Positions 26,599 to 36,049 of a stretch of DNA of 64,000 nt are shown one piece after another. Position 1 is the stretch's first letter. Each line of letters starts with the position of its first letter. Where the stretch lies: contig NZ_CP044310.1 in NCBI RefSeq assembly GCF_009664365.1, positions 2,615,001-2,679,000 on the forward strand, read 5' to 3'. This DNA is from Paenibacillus xylanilyticus. Its GTDB lineage: Bacteria > Bacillota > Bacilli > Paenibacillales > Paenibacillaceae. The notes beneath the pieces were generated by a model. It did not search any database, was not told the origin of the DNA, and saw nothing but the letters and a program-made list of their open reading frames with translations. The translations under genes were made by a program, and so were the position numbers.

Positions 26599-27006
26599 TT
26601 AACGTGTCTGCTTTTTCTTCTTGAATGTTGGACGATGGATGGATTCGATCTGACTCAGGGGAAACAGGATGCGGGAAGGGAATTTGCCGGTTCCCTGCAG
26701 CTCCAGATAATCAAGTCCCACGCCAACCAGCCGGATATTTCGAAAAGCATTTTTGGATGGGAACACGGTACGAATGCCTACTCGAACACCCCGGCGTGTC
26801 TGAGGTGTATCAAACACACGGATGGACAACAGGCTGAGCGGAATAAACAGTTGTCGATTCACTTTGATGAAATTGCGGGGATATACCCGTTTGATCCGGC
26901 CTGGTTCAAGTCCTGACCGCGGTGTATTGAGCTCGGCCAGATGTCCCTGCAGCTCCGCCAGACGCTGCTGCAGCGTTTTGCCTGTATGGAGATGATGCCA
27001 CTTCAT
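26599..27006 (-). CDS. Hypothetical basic protein
   Basis: 135 aa, not recognised. It is rich in Arg/Lys with no membrane segment. It begins with a short helix (LQQRLAELQGHLAEL), continues as probable beta strands (RNFIKVNRQLFIPLSLLSIRVFD, GVRVGIRTVFPS, FRNIRLVGVGLDYLELQG) and ends in a Lys-rich tail. The presence of a good GGAGGAT site before ATG argues that it is a real gene. It is divergent from the small gene at 27128 and convergent with CYP102. Confidence 0.6.
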   Translation of the reverse strand: MKWHHLHTGKTLQQRLAELQGHLAELNTPRSGLEPGRIKRVYPRNFIKVNRQLFIPLSLLSIRVFDTPQTRRGVRVGIRTVFPSKNAFRNIRLVGVGLDYLELQGTGKFPSRILFPLSQIESIHRPTFKKKKQTR

Positions 27007-27127
27007 AAGTCATCCTCCGTTCTCCGTTTATACCTACTATATGAACGGATCAGGTCAGGTGGTGAGCAATTGCCTGCCCATGTTTTATCGTATTGGCACA
27101 TTATTTGAGATATAGGGAGTGATTCCA

Positions 27128-27472
27128 ATGAACGTGGAACTGAGTAAAGATCTGGTCAAGGATGACCGCGGAAATTACTATATTGCGGTGCACAAGGAAG
27201 GGAAAGAGTTAACACTCGTCAATGCGTTTGTGGAGTCATCCTTTACCCCGGAATTCATATACAATGAAGAGTTTCGTAATCGACACAAGGAGAGCGAGGG
27301 CGGGTTTCTAGGCAAAATTGCAATGGACCTGCTCCGGCATGACGTGGTCATGGGATTAAAAGAAATGGACCGCAAACTGCTGGATTTGTCTGCAGTAGAG
27401 CAGGAATACAACGTAAGTTTCATTGATACAATTGAGTTTTATCGCCACCCGTCGTGGCAGCGAAAAGCTTAA
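27128..27472 (+). CDS. Hypothetical protein
   Basis: 114 aa, acidic, cytoplasmic, family not recognised. The N-terminal half reads as beta strands (LVKDDRGNYYIAVH, ELTLVNAFVESSFTPEF) and the C-terminal half as helix (GFLGKIAMDLLRHDVVMGLKEMDR). GGGAG lies 8 bp before ATG 27128; the upstream GTG overlaps that site. Convergent with the glycosidase gene and sharing its bidirectional terminator. Confidence 0.6.
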   Translation: MNVELSKDLVKDDRGNYYIAVHKEGKELTLVNAFVESSFTPEFIYNEEFRNRHKESEGGFLGKIAMDLLRHDVVMGLKEMDRKLLDLSAVEQEYNVSFIDTIEFYRHPSWQRKA

Positions 27473-27551
27473 GTGAGTCTGTTACGCTACAGCATCATAA
27501 ACCGTGAGAAATGGACACCCTCTCCGCGGTAATGGACATGCTAGGGATAAG

Positions 27552-27597
27552 CAAAGGCGCAGGTGCATGGAGACTTCTCCGCACTTGCGCCTTTTTA
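27552..27597. terminator. Bidirectional terminator
   Basis: AAAGGCGCAGGTGC / GCACTTGCGCCTTTTT flanking a 14-base loop. It ends both the plus-strand hypothetical gene and the minus-strand glycosidase operon. Confidence 0.88.
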
Positions 27598-29244
27598 CTA
27601 TTGATAGCTTGGATAGATCATGCCAATATCCCGGACGGTTTGCAAACCATCCCCAGTAAAGGCCTGCATCTCATTTCCTTTAATTCGAATCGGAAAGGAT
27701 TTCCCCTGATAGGTAAGCTCACCCTCAATCGTTCGCGCACTCATCCCAATGATACTTTCCAGCCTTCCATCACGATCGGTGATCACCCGGATTCCAGACG
27801 GAGCCTGAATATGAATGCTGCCTTTTCGATAGACCATCATCTGATCTGAGGTATTCACCAGTTCAAACGGTTGCCCGTCAACCGTTCGGCTGTAGGCCGT
27901 ACTCCCGGCAACTTCTTCGCCATGGTCCATGGCTGGGGGAAGAAGTCCGGTAAACCACAGCTGGTCTGAACCGACAGGCATAATGCCGCATAACCTTTCC
28001 ACAAAATCAAGCAGACACAGGATGGCCGGAGAGTAGGTGTCTGTGAAGCCTTCTTCACCGGTCCATGGACTAAGGGTTTGTGCAAAACGCCTCGCTCTGG
28101 ATAACGCAGCCAGGATCGGATTCAGCACCCATGTCAATTCCACATAGCGATGGTGATGTTCGAAGGCATGGGGAGCCCGAATGAGGCTCAGGAAATTAGA
28201 CGGCCCACCCCAGCTGTTATAGGTGGATGAAGGGTCGAACCGGGGATCATCCATGGCTAGGGACGTAAAGGGATATCGGGCAAAAAACTTGCTTGTATTG
28301 AGCAGATATCTTTGCAGCAGCTGGTCGAACAAATGCTGGTCACCCACCTCACAGGCCATCACGCGCAGCAGCACATCCGATTGAACTCGAACAAACTTGT
28401 CATTGCGATCACGATCATAAAAGAACAGATCTTCTTCGTCATAACAGCAGCGAAAGAGTCGGTCCAGACTGAATTCAGCTTTTGCTTTCCATTCCAGACC
28501 CGATTCGCCAAGCTCCTCTGCCATACGGGACAAATACATCCGCTGGCAATAGATATTGGCGGTTAAATCCGGTGCCAGGAACGGCAATATTGGAGAATCC
28601 GGGTGATATGCACCAGGATCATTCTGGTAAGGCGTATCCGGCACATGCCAGAACCTGGGTGATAGATCATGTCCGGTGTCAAATGTACTGAAAGCCTCTA
28701 CACATCCGGTTCCCCGGGTATTCCGGTGCTTCGCAATCCATTCGTCATAACGTGTCATGGCTGTATACATCGTACTCAGGAAACTCCGGTCCTTGCCATG
28801 AAGCTGATAGTGATTCCATACACTTCGTGCAAGCGGAGTAACCAATTGAATCTGGCGGAAGGAGGGACCAGTCTCTGTCAGTTTGTAAGGAAGTAATCCA
28901 TCCTCCCGCTGATGAGCTGCAAAGCTTAGATAGGTTGCTCGGGAAACGGAAGGAAGCAGGCGGGAGAGCACTTCTGCGTTAATTGTGCCCGTGCTCTCCA
29001 GCCAGCAGCCGAGATAGATGCCTCCTTCCTGGAGAACAGGATCTCCGCTTCTCATGGGAACGATGCAGGCCAGCAGTTGCTCTACTGCTGCATAATAAGC
29101 CTGTTCCAGACCTCCGCCTGAAGCGGTAAAACGGACTCCCGATTCCTGCCACTCTTGCAAGATAGCTGCGTCTTCCGGCTTACTGGGCTGAATAAGGTTT
29201 GGAATGGACATCTGGCGCAGCCGGTTTAATAGTGCTTCTGCCAT
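27598..29244 (-). CDS. Six-hairpin (alpha/alpha)6 glycosidase-like protein
   Basis: 548-aa protein without signal peptide, so probably an intracellular hydrolase acting on sugars imported by the ABC system encoded upstream. The sequence resembles MGH1/GH63-like (alpha/alpha)6 barrel enzymes: REDGLLPYKLTETGPS, LVTPLARSVWNHYQLHG, then a long acidic central part with DSPILPFLAPDLTANIY, and STYNSWGGPSNFLSLIRAP followed by EHHHRYVELTWVLNP. These are the aromatic/acidic stretches that line such barrels. A small beta domain ends the protein. The catalytic acids cannot be assigned by eye. AGGAGG precedes ATG; the binding-protein gene ends 32 bp upstream, so it is the last gene of the transport operon. 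Confidence 0.6.
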   Translation of the reverse strand: MAEALLNRLRQMSIPNLIQPSKPEDAAILQEWQESGVRFTASGGGLEQAYYAAVEQLLACIVPMRSGDPVLQEGGIYLGCWLESTGTINAEVLSRLLPSVSRATYLSFAAHQREDGLLPYKLTETGPSFRQIQLVTPLARSVWNHYQLHGKDRSFLSTMYTAMTRYDEWIAKHRNTRGTGCVEAFSTFDTGHDLSPRFWHVPDTPYQNDPGAYHPDSPILPFLAPDLTANIYCQRMYLSRMAEELGESGLEWKAKAEFSLDRLFRCCYDEEDLFFYDRDRNDKFVRVQSDVLLRVMACEVGDQHLFDQLLQRYLLNTSKFFARYPFTSLAMDDPRFDPSSTYNSWGGPSNFLSLIRAPHAFEHHHRYVELTWVLNPILAALSRARRFAQTLSPWTGEEGFTDTYSPAILCLLDFVERLCGIMPVGSDQLWFTGLLPPAMDHGEEVAGSTAYSRTVDGQPFELVNTSDQMMVYRKGSIHIQAPSGIRVITDRDGRLESIIGMSARTIEGELTYQGKSFPIRIKGNEMQAFTGDGLQTVRDIGMIYPSYQ

Positions 29245-29276
29245 GTTCGCCTCCTAAGGGGATGTGGTGGTTATTG

Positions 29277-30593
29277 CTATTGGTTGGATTCAAAAATCCG
29301 AAGCGTACCGCTGTAGAAGCTGGATACCGCCTCCTCGACACTTTTACGTCCAAATCCAATTTCCTGGGTTGTCGTCTGAGCGAGCTTGGAGAATTCTGCA
29401 AACCCAGGAGGGTTATAACTTACGTCAAAAGGCTCCGTTTTGGTGGCTTCAGATACAAAATTGGTATAGTCATAAACGAGCTCTTCAACGGCTCCGGCTT
29501 CTTCCTGAAGAAGATTCCGATTGGTTTCCGTAACCGGAACGCCGCGGTCATTGCCAAGAATTCGGGCCGCATCCGGATCATTGATCCAGAAGTCCATCAA
29601 CATGGCAACCTCCTTGGGATGTTTGGTATTCGCATAGCCTGACAATCCCTGACTGGATTCGAATACCACACCTGTACCCTTGGGTCCACGCGGAACTGGA
29701 TGCAGAATGAGCGGATCCTCCGTCAGGCTCTGGAATGCAGCGAGCTGGTTGGACGGAAGCAGGGTCATGGCCGCTTTGCCTGTAATCAGCAGCGATTTGC
29801 TCGTGTCATCATGCGGATTGGAGACCTGCAATTCAGGTGTGACTACACCACCGTCGGCGGAAGCCTTTTCCCAGTATTGAAACCATTCGAGAACGTCCTC
29901 CTGTGCAAAACCCAACGTACCGTTGGTCATGTCATACAGCTGTTTGCCACGCTGCTTCAGGTAGATATCCATCCCGTCCACCGTAAAGTTATACGTTCCA
30001 AATATGCCATCGCCGAGCTTGTCAGAGAGCTCCTTGCTGATTGCGGCATAATCTTCCCAGGTCCAGTCCGTCTCAGGCAGAGGGATGCCCGCTTTTTCAA
30101 ACAACGCCTTGTTGATTACAATTCCGCGTGCGTTGGCGCCTGCTGAAATATGCTGAAGCTTCCCGTCAAGACGACCGTATTCCACCATGGTGGGATCCAT
30201 GCCGTCCAGGTTCAGTTCATTTCCGACATATGGATCGAGGTTGAGCAAGACATCCTTTTTGGCATAATCGACCACGTTGCCACCCAGGAAGAATACATCG
30301 GGTGCCGTGCCTGAGGCCAGCTGTGTATTTAATTTGTCAAAATATCCGGAGGAAGGGGCGAATTCACCTACAATTTTGATGTCCGGATGTTTTTCCTGAA
30401 AGACTTGAAGAGCTTCGTTTGTAATATCTGCCCGTTTCTGATCACCCCACCACATCATACGCAGTTCGACCTGGCCGTTTGGTTCGTTACCTTGATCCGT
30501 ATTACCGCCAGCACCCGTATGATCCGTACCCGAGCAGGCGGTTGCAAATAGCAGGAGTGAGGCGGCCATTCCCATCATGAGTCGCTTAAACAT
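29277..30593 (-). CDS. Sugar ABC transporter substrate-binding lipoprotein
   Basis: 438-aa family 1 extracellular solute-binding protein, anchored outside the membrane. Lipoprotein signal: basic start, hydrophobic core and lipobox LLFATACSG with Cys20. Then a Gly/Asn-rich linker and the fold core: VELRMMWWGDQKR, FQEKHPDIKIVGEF, TQLASGTAPDVFFLGG and WTWEDYAAISKEL. The conserved region GKAAMTLLPSNQL is typical of oligosaccharide binders. AGGAGG precedes ATG. It is encoded between two permeases and a glycosidase, which suggests an oligosaccharide substrate. No ATPase gene is present; such systems usually share MsmX/MsmK. Confidence 0.93.
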   Translation of the reverse strand: MFKRLMMGMAASLLLFATACSGTDHTGAGGNTDQGNEPNGQVELRMMWWGDQKRADITNEALQVFQEKHPDIKIVGEFAPSSGYFDKLNTQLASGTAPDVFFLGGNVVDYAKKDVLLNLDPYVGNELNLDGMDPTMVEYGRLDGKLQHISAGANARGIVINKALFEKAGIPLPETDWTWEDYAAISKELSDKLGDGIFGTYNFTVDGMDIYLKQRGKQLYDMTNGTLGFAQEDVLEWFQYWEKASADGGVVTPELQVSNPHDDTSKSLLITGKAAMTLLPSNQLAAFQSLTEDPLILHPVPRGPKGTGVVFESSQGLSGYANTKHPKEVAMLMDFWINDPDAARILGNDRGVPVTETNRNLLQEEAGAVEELVYDYTNFVSEATKTEPFDVSYNPPGFAEFSKLAQTTTQEIGFGRKSVEEAVSSFYSGTLRIFESNQ

Positions 30594-30634
30594 CGTTCAT
30601 CCTCCTAACGAATTGGTGATTGTGAAAATAGAAC

Positions 30635-31480
30635 TTACTTCAGACCTGTAGTAGCAATGCCTTCGAGAAAATAGCGCTGAAATATCAGAAAGATGATCGT
30701 TACAGGCAGCAGGGATAACGTGGACATGGCAAGCAATGCTCCCCAATCGGATTGTCCTGATGGATCAAACAGGGAACGTATGCCCAGCTGTACGGTGAAT
30801 AGATCGATTTTGCTTAAGTAAATCATCTGGCTGAAGAAATCATCCCAGCTCCAGATAAAGGTGAAGATTGCCGTTGTGATCAATGCAGGAACAAGGAGAG
30901 GCACCACAATTCGGAAAAAAATCTGGGATTGTCCGCACCCGTCAATCGTTGCGCTCTCGTCAAGTTCCCGCGGAATACCGCGGATAAATTGGACCATTAG
31001 CAGAATGAAGAAGGAGTCCTGTGCCAGCCATTTAGGCAAAATAAGCGGGAAATACGTATTGATCCACTGCAGCTCGTTATACAGAATATACTGAGGTACA
31101 AGGGTTACATGGTAAGGCAGCATAATTGTGACCAGCATGATGCTGAACCACAGCGTTTTTAACTTGAAGCGGAGTCTGGAAAAAGCATAGGCAGCGAGCG
31201 AACAGGAGATCACATTTCCCAGTACGCTCATGACCGAGATAAGTGCTGAATTGCCGAAGAATCGGCCGAAGGAAACGCCCTGTAATCCTTTCCAGCCATT
31301 CACGTAATGATCCAGTGTGAAGCTGGTCGGAATCAGACTGCTGTTGGTAAAGATTAGCTGGTTAGGTTTGAACGAACTGAAGATCAGCCATAACACCGGG
31401 TACAGCATCAGCAGACCGAGAAGGATGATAACCGTGTGTCTTCCGGTCTGAATCAGCTTTCGTTTGAACGGCATATGCAT
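30635..31480 (-). CDS. Carbohydrate ABC transporter permease, MalG type
   Basis: 281-aa inner-membrane permease with six hydrophobic segments and the EAA loop ELDESATIDGCGQSQIFFRIVVPLLVPAL in split form: ELDESATIDGCGQ then the I.LP-like segment, placed after the fourth segment, where the ATPase docks. It belongs to the MalG/LacG/YtcP half of family 1 sugar transporters, beginning with TVIILLGLLMLYPVLWLIFSS. Its ATG overlaps the stop of the other permease gene (TAATG), with AGGAGGG upstream, so the two are translationally coupled. Confidence 0.92.
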   Translation of the reverse strand: MHMPFKRKLIQTGRHTVIILLGLLMLYPVLWLIFSSFKPNQLIFTNSSLIPTSFTLDHYVNGWKGLQGVSFGRFFGNSALISVMSVLGNVISCSLAAYAFSRLRFKLKTLWFSIMLVTIMLPYHVTLVPQYILYNELQWINTYFPLILPKWLAQDSFFILLMVQFIRGIPRELDESATIDGCGQSQIFFRIVVPLLVPALITTAIFTFIWSWDDFFSQMIYLSKIDLFTVQLGIRSLFDPSGQSDWGALLAMSTLSLLPVTIIFLIFQRYFLEGIATTGLK

Positions 31481-32394
31481 TACCTTCCCTCCTGATTGTC
31501 GCCATAGAATACCCAGAATCTGGATGTGAGAAAGACGATTGCAGTGAATATACCGATAATGACCAGCATGATCCAGGCGAGTGCCGAGGCGTAACCCATA
31601 TCAAAGAACGAGAAGCCTTTCAGGTATAGATACAGGGTGTAGAACATGGTGGCATCGAGTGGTCCTCCGCGACCATCTCCGATGACATATGCCGGAGTGA
31701 AGGCCTGGAAGGAATTGATCATGCTCATGATCAGGTTGAAAAAAATGACGGGTGACAGCATGGGCAGTGTGATGCGGAAAAATTGACGCAGCTTGCTCGC
31801 ACCGTCCACATCCGACGCTTCGTAAAGGTCGGCCGGAATCTGCTTCAGGCCAGCGAGGAAGATGACCATCGCCGAGCCGAATTGCCACACGGATAAAGTC
31901 ACGATGGTATAAATGACATAGTCGGGATGTGCGATCCAGGAAGGTCCCGCTATGCCGAACCAGTTCAGGAATTGATTAACGAGTCCGTTACCGTCAAAGA
32001 TTTGGCGCCATACGATGGCGATGGCAACACTTCCTCCCAGAAGGGAAGGGATGTAATACACGGTTCGATATATACCGAGGCCGCGAATGCCCTTGTTTAG
32101 CGCCATCGCTACCAGCAGGGCAAAAGCGAGGCGGAGCGGGACGGACAAAAATACATAAAAGAAGGTCAGTCCGAGCGATCTGCGAAATGTATCGTCTTCA
32201 CTGAAGATTTGTACATAGTTGCTGAGCCCCGTCCACGTCGGCGGTGATAACAGATTGAATTTGGTCATGGATAAGTACAGCGATGCAGCCATTGGCCCCA
32301 GCGTTAGACAGAACAGTCCGATCAGCCAAGGTAACAGGAACAAGTAGGCTGTCTTATTTTGCTGGCCGTATAAGGGCGTGGACATTTTTTTCAT
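31480..32394 (-). CDS. Carbohydrate ABC transporter permease, MalF type
   Basis: 304-aa inner-membrane permease with six hydrophobic segments, beginning with AYLFLLPWLIGLFCLTLGP, and the EAA loop DLYEASDVDGASKLRQFFRI followed by ITLPMLSP, the ATPase contact. It is of the MalF/LacF/LplB type and pairs with the MalG-type permease encoded next. GGGAGG precedes ATG. It is the first transporter gene after a 125-bp gap downstream of the response regulator; that gap holds a TGATAAC direct repeat. Confidence 0.92.
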   Translation of the reverse strand: MKKMSTPLYGQQNKTAYLFLLPWLIGLFCLTLGPMAASLYLSMTKFNLLSPPTWTGLSNYVQIFSEDDTFRRSLGLTFFYVFLSVPLRLAFALLVAMALNKGIRGLGIYRTVYYIPSLLGGSVAIAIVWRQIFDGNGLVNQFLNWFGIAGPSWIAHPDYVIYTIVTLSVWQFGSAMVIFLAGLKQIPADLYEASDVDGASKLRQFFRITLPMLSPVIFFNLIMSMINSFQAFTPAYVIGDGRGGPLDATMFYTLYLYLKGFSFFDMGYASALAWIMLVIIGIFTAIVFLTSRFWVFYGDNQEGR

Positions 32395-32460
32395 GATTTG
32401 CCTCCCTTCAGGCTAAGAGTGGTTGAACATTCACAATTCCAATCACTGAATCCGCTTACA

Positions 32461-32486
32461 TGATAACGGTGAACGTTCTGATAACC
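32461..32486 (-). promoter_or_regulatory. Direct repeat upstream of the transporter operon
   Basis: TGATAAC occurs at 32461-32467 and again at 32479-32485, 18 bp apart, in the 125-bp gap before the first permease gene. Tandem sites in helical register are what AraC-type response regulators bind, so this is a candidate target of the regulator encoded just upstream. Confidence 0.45.
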
Positions 32487-32519
32487 TCATCTTACCTGGG
32501 AGCCGACGCGGCCGGAATC

Positions 32520-34121
32520 TCATTTCTTCGGATTCTGACTAGTGATTTTTTCGGATTGAAGCACCCGGTACTCCGAAGGACTCATGTGATGCATCTTTTT
32601 GAAACGAGCGCTGAAATAGCTCGGGGAAGAGAAGCCTGTAAGCTCAGTGATATCCCATACACTCAATTGAGTTTCCTTGAGTAAGCGTGTGGCGTGTTTC
32701 ATCCGGGTTTCCGTCAAATATTGAATAAATGAGATGCCTGCACCTTCCTTGAACATTTCAGAGAAATACGAAGGGTGATAGTTAAATTGCTCTGCGATGG
32801 AGGTGAGCGTAATTTCCTGCATGTAGTTATCTTCGATATAACCTTTCGCTGATTCGATCATGGTTGCTTCTGTGGTCTCAGGTGACTGCTGTCCGTCTAC
32901 AAAATCCTGTGCCCACTGCATCAGCAGCCGTTCTGCTTGTTCGGGAGTCTCCAGCCACAGTACCCATTCAGGAGAGATCCAGTGAGATGATGTACCATAA
33001 GCTTGTCGCATGCAGTCCATGGCGGCAGACTCCATCAGCAGTGAAATTTGCAATAGACAGCGGATTAGACGGGAAGTGGATCTGTGAAAGGCATCGTCCA
33101 GCTCTTTTCGAATCATGCTGCGAAAGGAATCCAGGTCCCCCCGGAGAAGACAACGATGCATGGCGCGGTTGATCTCCTCGGGAATCAGGGGACTGTGATC
33201 CGTTACCTCTGCTGTCTGAGCGTACCCAGACTGTCGTCCAGCCAGGTTCCATGCCAGCAGGGAGTGGACGTAGCCTTCCTTCCAGCGTTCGAGTCCAGCC
33301 ACCGTCAGCCCAATTCCAATCTGCACTTCCATTGTCAGATAGGACATGATCTGTACGCGGAGCCTTTCCGCGAATTCATGCTGCATTCCGTCCAAGATCA
33401 TGAAATGCATGATTCCAGGATGTGATGTGTCCTGAAATACAAGTGCAGTTCCTGTATAAGATTCAGCAATCTCATGACAGACCATTTGAAATGGGAGATG
33501 CATGTCCTCCGGAATCCGGATTTCGGAAGCAGGGGCATGGCTCGTTTCCCGCAAACCTGCAGTCAGGAAGCAGACGTCCGAATGCTGCCATTCTTCCAGA
33601 TGAAATAATCGGATTCGTTCAGGCAGTGAAGAAGGAGGCAGCTTGTTACCCTTGACGAGATCCAGAATAAAGTGTGTTTTCATCTGTTGATAGTATTGGG
33701 ACAGACGCCATTGCATCCTTTCGGATTCATCCCGAGCCTTGCGTTTCTTATCCAGTTCATCCTTGATTTTGATCAATGCCGCTTTCAATTCTCCCCGGGT
33801 TACCGGCTTCAATAAGTAGTCCATGGCATGATTACGAACACCGGCTCTCGCATATTGGAAGTCCTCATATCCCGTGATAATAATGATTTCAATAGATGGA
33901 TTGTCGGTTCTACAGATGTCGAGCAGCTGCACGCCATCCATGACCGGCATATTCATATCGGTTAGGAGCAGATCATAGTGTCCCGATTGGAGCAACCGAG
34001 CGGCTTCCACTCCGTTTGCGGCCTCACCTGAGATGACAAAACCCATTCCACTCCAGTCTGCTTTCAGCTTCAGGCCTTCACGGACCTCAATCTCATCATC
34101 AGCGATCAATACGTTGTACAT
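32520..34121 (-). CDS. AraC-type response regulator (YesN-like)
   Basis: 533-aa two-component regulator. Receiver domain at 1-120 with acceptor Asp55 in LLLTDMNMPVMDG, the acidic pair IADDE near the start and Lys in YLLKPVTRGEL. A long linker (130-420) of the YesN kind follows, then two AraC helix-turn-helix units (about 425-525): LTSIAEQFNYHPSYFSEMFKE and VWDITELTGFSSPSYFSARFKK. ATG 34121 is preceded by AGGAGG; the longer frame has no such site. Its start overlaps the end of the kinase gene by 23 bp. It should activate the adjacent sugar transporter operon. Confidence 0.93.
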   Translation of the reverse strand: MYNVLIADDEIEVREGLKLKADWSGMGFVISGEAANGVEAARLLQSGHYDLLLTDMNMPVMDGVQLLDICRTDNPSIEIIIITGYEDFQYARAGVRNHAMDYLLKPVTRGELKAALIKIKDELDKKRKARDESERMQWRLSQYYQQMKTHFILDLVKGNKLPPSSLPERIRLFHLEEWQHSDVCFLTAGLRETSHAPASEIRIPEDMHLPFQMVCHEIAESYTGTALVFQDTSHPGIMHFMILDGMQHEFAERLRVQIMSYLTMEVQIGIGLTVAGLERWKEGYVHSLLAWNLAGRQSGYAQTAEVTDHSPLIPEEINRAMHRCLLRGDLDSFRSMIRKELDDAFHRSTSRLIRCLLQISLLMESAAMDCMRQAYGTSSHWISPEWVLWLETPEQAERLLMQWAQDFVDGQQSPETTEATMIESAKGYIEDNYMQEITLTSIAEQFNYHPSYFSEMFKEGAGISFIQYLTETRMKHATRLLKETQLSVWDITELTGFSSPSYFSARFKKMHHMSPSEYRVLQSEKITSQNPKK

Positions 34122-35916
34122 GATTTTCCTCCTGTACGGGAAGAACCAGTTCAATACAAGTACCCTGGGTTTCCCCGTTCGTTATATGAATGGCAAAGAG
34201 GGAACCGTAATGCAGCCGGCACCGGGCAACTACGTTGCCAAGTCCAATATGCCAGCTTGAATGGCGAAGCATGGGTTCAAGCTGGGCTGTAACACTCTCA
34301 GAATCCTGCAGCCTGGTGATGATATCCTGAGGCACCCCCGGACCATTGTCCTTAATCTGGAGGTGCAGATGTTCCTTGTTCCTGCAGATTCGAATATGCA
34401 CCTCAGCAGTCGTTTGATGTTGAAAACTGTATTTGACTGCATTTTCGATCAGCGGCTGCAGAATAAACTTGACTATAACGAGGTGTTCCAGCCTGCCCGA
34501 TTCTTGGGTGGAAATATCGAGCTTGGGTCCGAAGCGGGTTTGAAGAATGGAGATGTAGTGGCGCACGTAAGTAAGTTCCTCGGCCAGTAACACACGATCA
34601 TCATTCGTATGCATGGAGTACCTCATCATTTTCCCGAGATCCTCAATGACCTGCACCGTGTCGTCCGTTCGGCGCTGCATCGCGAGACTGCTGACCAGTT
34701 CCAGCGTGTTGAACATAAAATGCGGATTAATCTGCATGAGGAGGGCCTTATATTCCGCCTGCTGTCGAAGCAGCTTCAGCTCAAATTCATTCTGGATATG
34801 CTGTCTAAGCCGGATGATCATGTAACGAAACGTAGATATCACATAACTAATCTCGCTCTTAACATTCTGGTCTGGGGGAAGCAGGGATTCGGCCTGGTCA
34901 AATGCACCCCGCTGTACCTGTCTCATCGCCAGAACCAGGCGAGTTAAGGGCTTGGTTACGCCGTAGGACAGCCAGGCCGCAGCACACAGGGACACCAGGA
35001 TGATGACAATGGTCACTACAAATGTTGTCGTTTGGAGTTTGTGCAGAGAGGAATACATCTCTTTTTCCGGTGCCAGACCGACCAGCATCCAGCCTGTTCG
35101 CCCGAGTTTTTTGTATACCATCATGTCTCGTCCGCCCACATCATTGGTCAGGTATTCAACGCCTGATTTTGGTGTGCGGTTTCGAATATGCTCGATGTCG
35201 GATAGCGTTCCGGCCCCAAGCTCGTGTGCTTGTTGGGAGAGGAGGGGGCGACCTTGTTCATTGAGCAGAAAAATGGTGCTGTTCTTGGCCAGATGAATCC
35301 GGCTGAGAGGTTCGAGGAAATAGGACTCGCTTACATTGACCTTCATGACATTCCGCGCTGTAGCATGATGGAAGGTACCCAGCGGCATCAGCAGGCTCAC
35401 CACCGGGTTGCCATGGTCCCTGACCCTTTCATGAACGTCGGTATGTGCAGCCAGCCACCGGTCTCCAGATGTGAAGAAGTTCGTATACCATGGTTCTTGA
35501 AAAAACGAAGGATTGTTAACGACCTGATTTTCGCCGCCAATCCGGAGCCCGTTTAGTCGATAGATGGACACATCGGAAATGCTGGTATAGCTGTTCGTGG
35601 CCTGCGTCAGAAAACGGCTCATGGCGAGATTAGCCAGCATTTTCTCCCCCTCGGACAGTTGTGGATCACTCATGGCGTTATCCCAGCTTTTCGCCATATC
35701 GCTATTGAAGACGAGAGAGGCTACATCATAAATTTGCATTTGTACCATATCGATGTAAGAGCCGTATTCCTCCATTTTCTCGAGAGCAGAGGACTCGATA
35801 TAGGAACGAATTACAGCCCTGGATTCCGCAAACAGCAGGAAGGAGAGCGTGCCGAACGAGAGGACGAACAGGACAAGAATCAAGGCAATTAATCGGCTTT
35901 TTAATGAAAAGAACAT
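34099..35916 (-). CDS. Sensor histidine kinase (YesM-like)
   Basis: 605-aa membrane kinase. First transmembrane helix at about 8-30, an extracellular sensing region (about 30-295), a second helix near 298-320, then a HAMP domain (SYGVTKPLTRLVLAMRQVQ), the His_kinase domain with QINPHFMFNTLELV carrying the phospho-His near residue 400, and an ATPase domain with LQPLIENAVKYSF and IKDNGPGVP. This is the LytS/YesM class that partners AraC-type regulators. AAGGAGG lies just before ATG. It probably senses an extracellular sugar, perhaps with the binding protein encoded in the same locus (inference). Confidence 0.93.
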   Translation of the reverse strand: MFFSLKSRLIALILVLFVLSFGTLSFLLFAESRAVIRSYIESSALEKMEEYGSYIDMVQMQIYDVASLVFNSDMAKSWDNAMSDPQLSEGEKMLANLAMSRFLTQATNSYTSISDVSIYRLNGLRIGGENQVVNNPSFFQEPWYTNFFTSGDRWLAAHTDVHERVRDHGNPVVSLLMPLGTFHHATARNVMKVNVSESYFLEPLSRIHLAKNSTIFLLNEQGRPLLSQQAHELGAGTLSDIEHIRNRTPKSGVEYLTNDVGGRDMMVYKKLGRTGWMLVGLAPEKEMYSSLHKLQTTTFVVTIVIILVSLCAAAWLSYGVTKPLTRLVLAMRQVQRGAFDQAESLLPPDQNVKSEISYVISTFRYMIIRLRQHIQNEFELKLLRQQAEYKALLMQINPHFMFNTLELVSSLAMQRRTDDTVQVIEDLGKMMRYSMHTNDDRVLLAEELTYVRHYISILQTRFGPKLDISTQESGRLEHLVIVKFILQPLIENAVKYSFQHQTTAEVHIRICRNKEHLHLQIKDNGPGVPQDIITRLQDSESVTAQLEPMLRHSSWHIGLGNVVARCRLHYGSLFAIHITNGETQGTCIELVLPVQEENHVQRIDR

Positions 35917-35984
35917 CCATTTCCTCCTTCAACTTGGTGATCATTCCATGTTCGCTTCTGGCTCTTAAGAAGAGATTGCAAATG

Positions 35985-36013
35985 GAAAAAAGACCGCGTA
36001 AATACGCAGCCTT
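35985..36013 (-). terminator. Terminator after the Gfo/Idh/MocA gene
   Basis: Read on the minus strand, AAGGCTGCGTA-TT-TACGCGGTCTT forms an 11-bp stem with two G-U pairs and is followed by TTTTTT. Confidence 0.7.
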
Positions 36014-36049
36014 GAATCATGACCGTTCGAGGATCAACTTGCCATCAAA

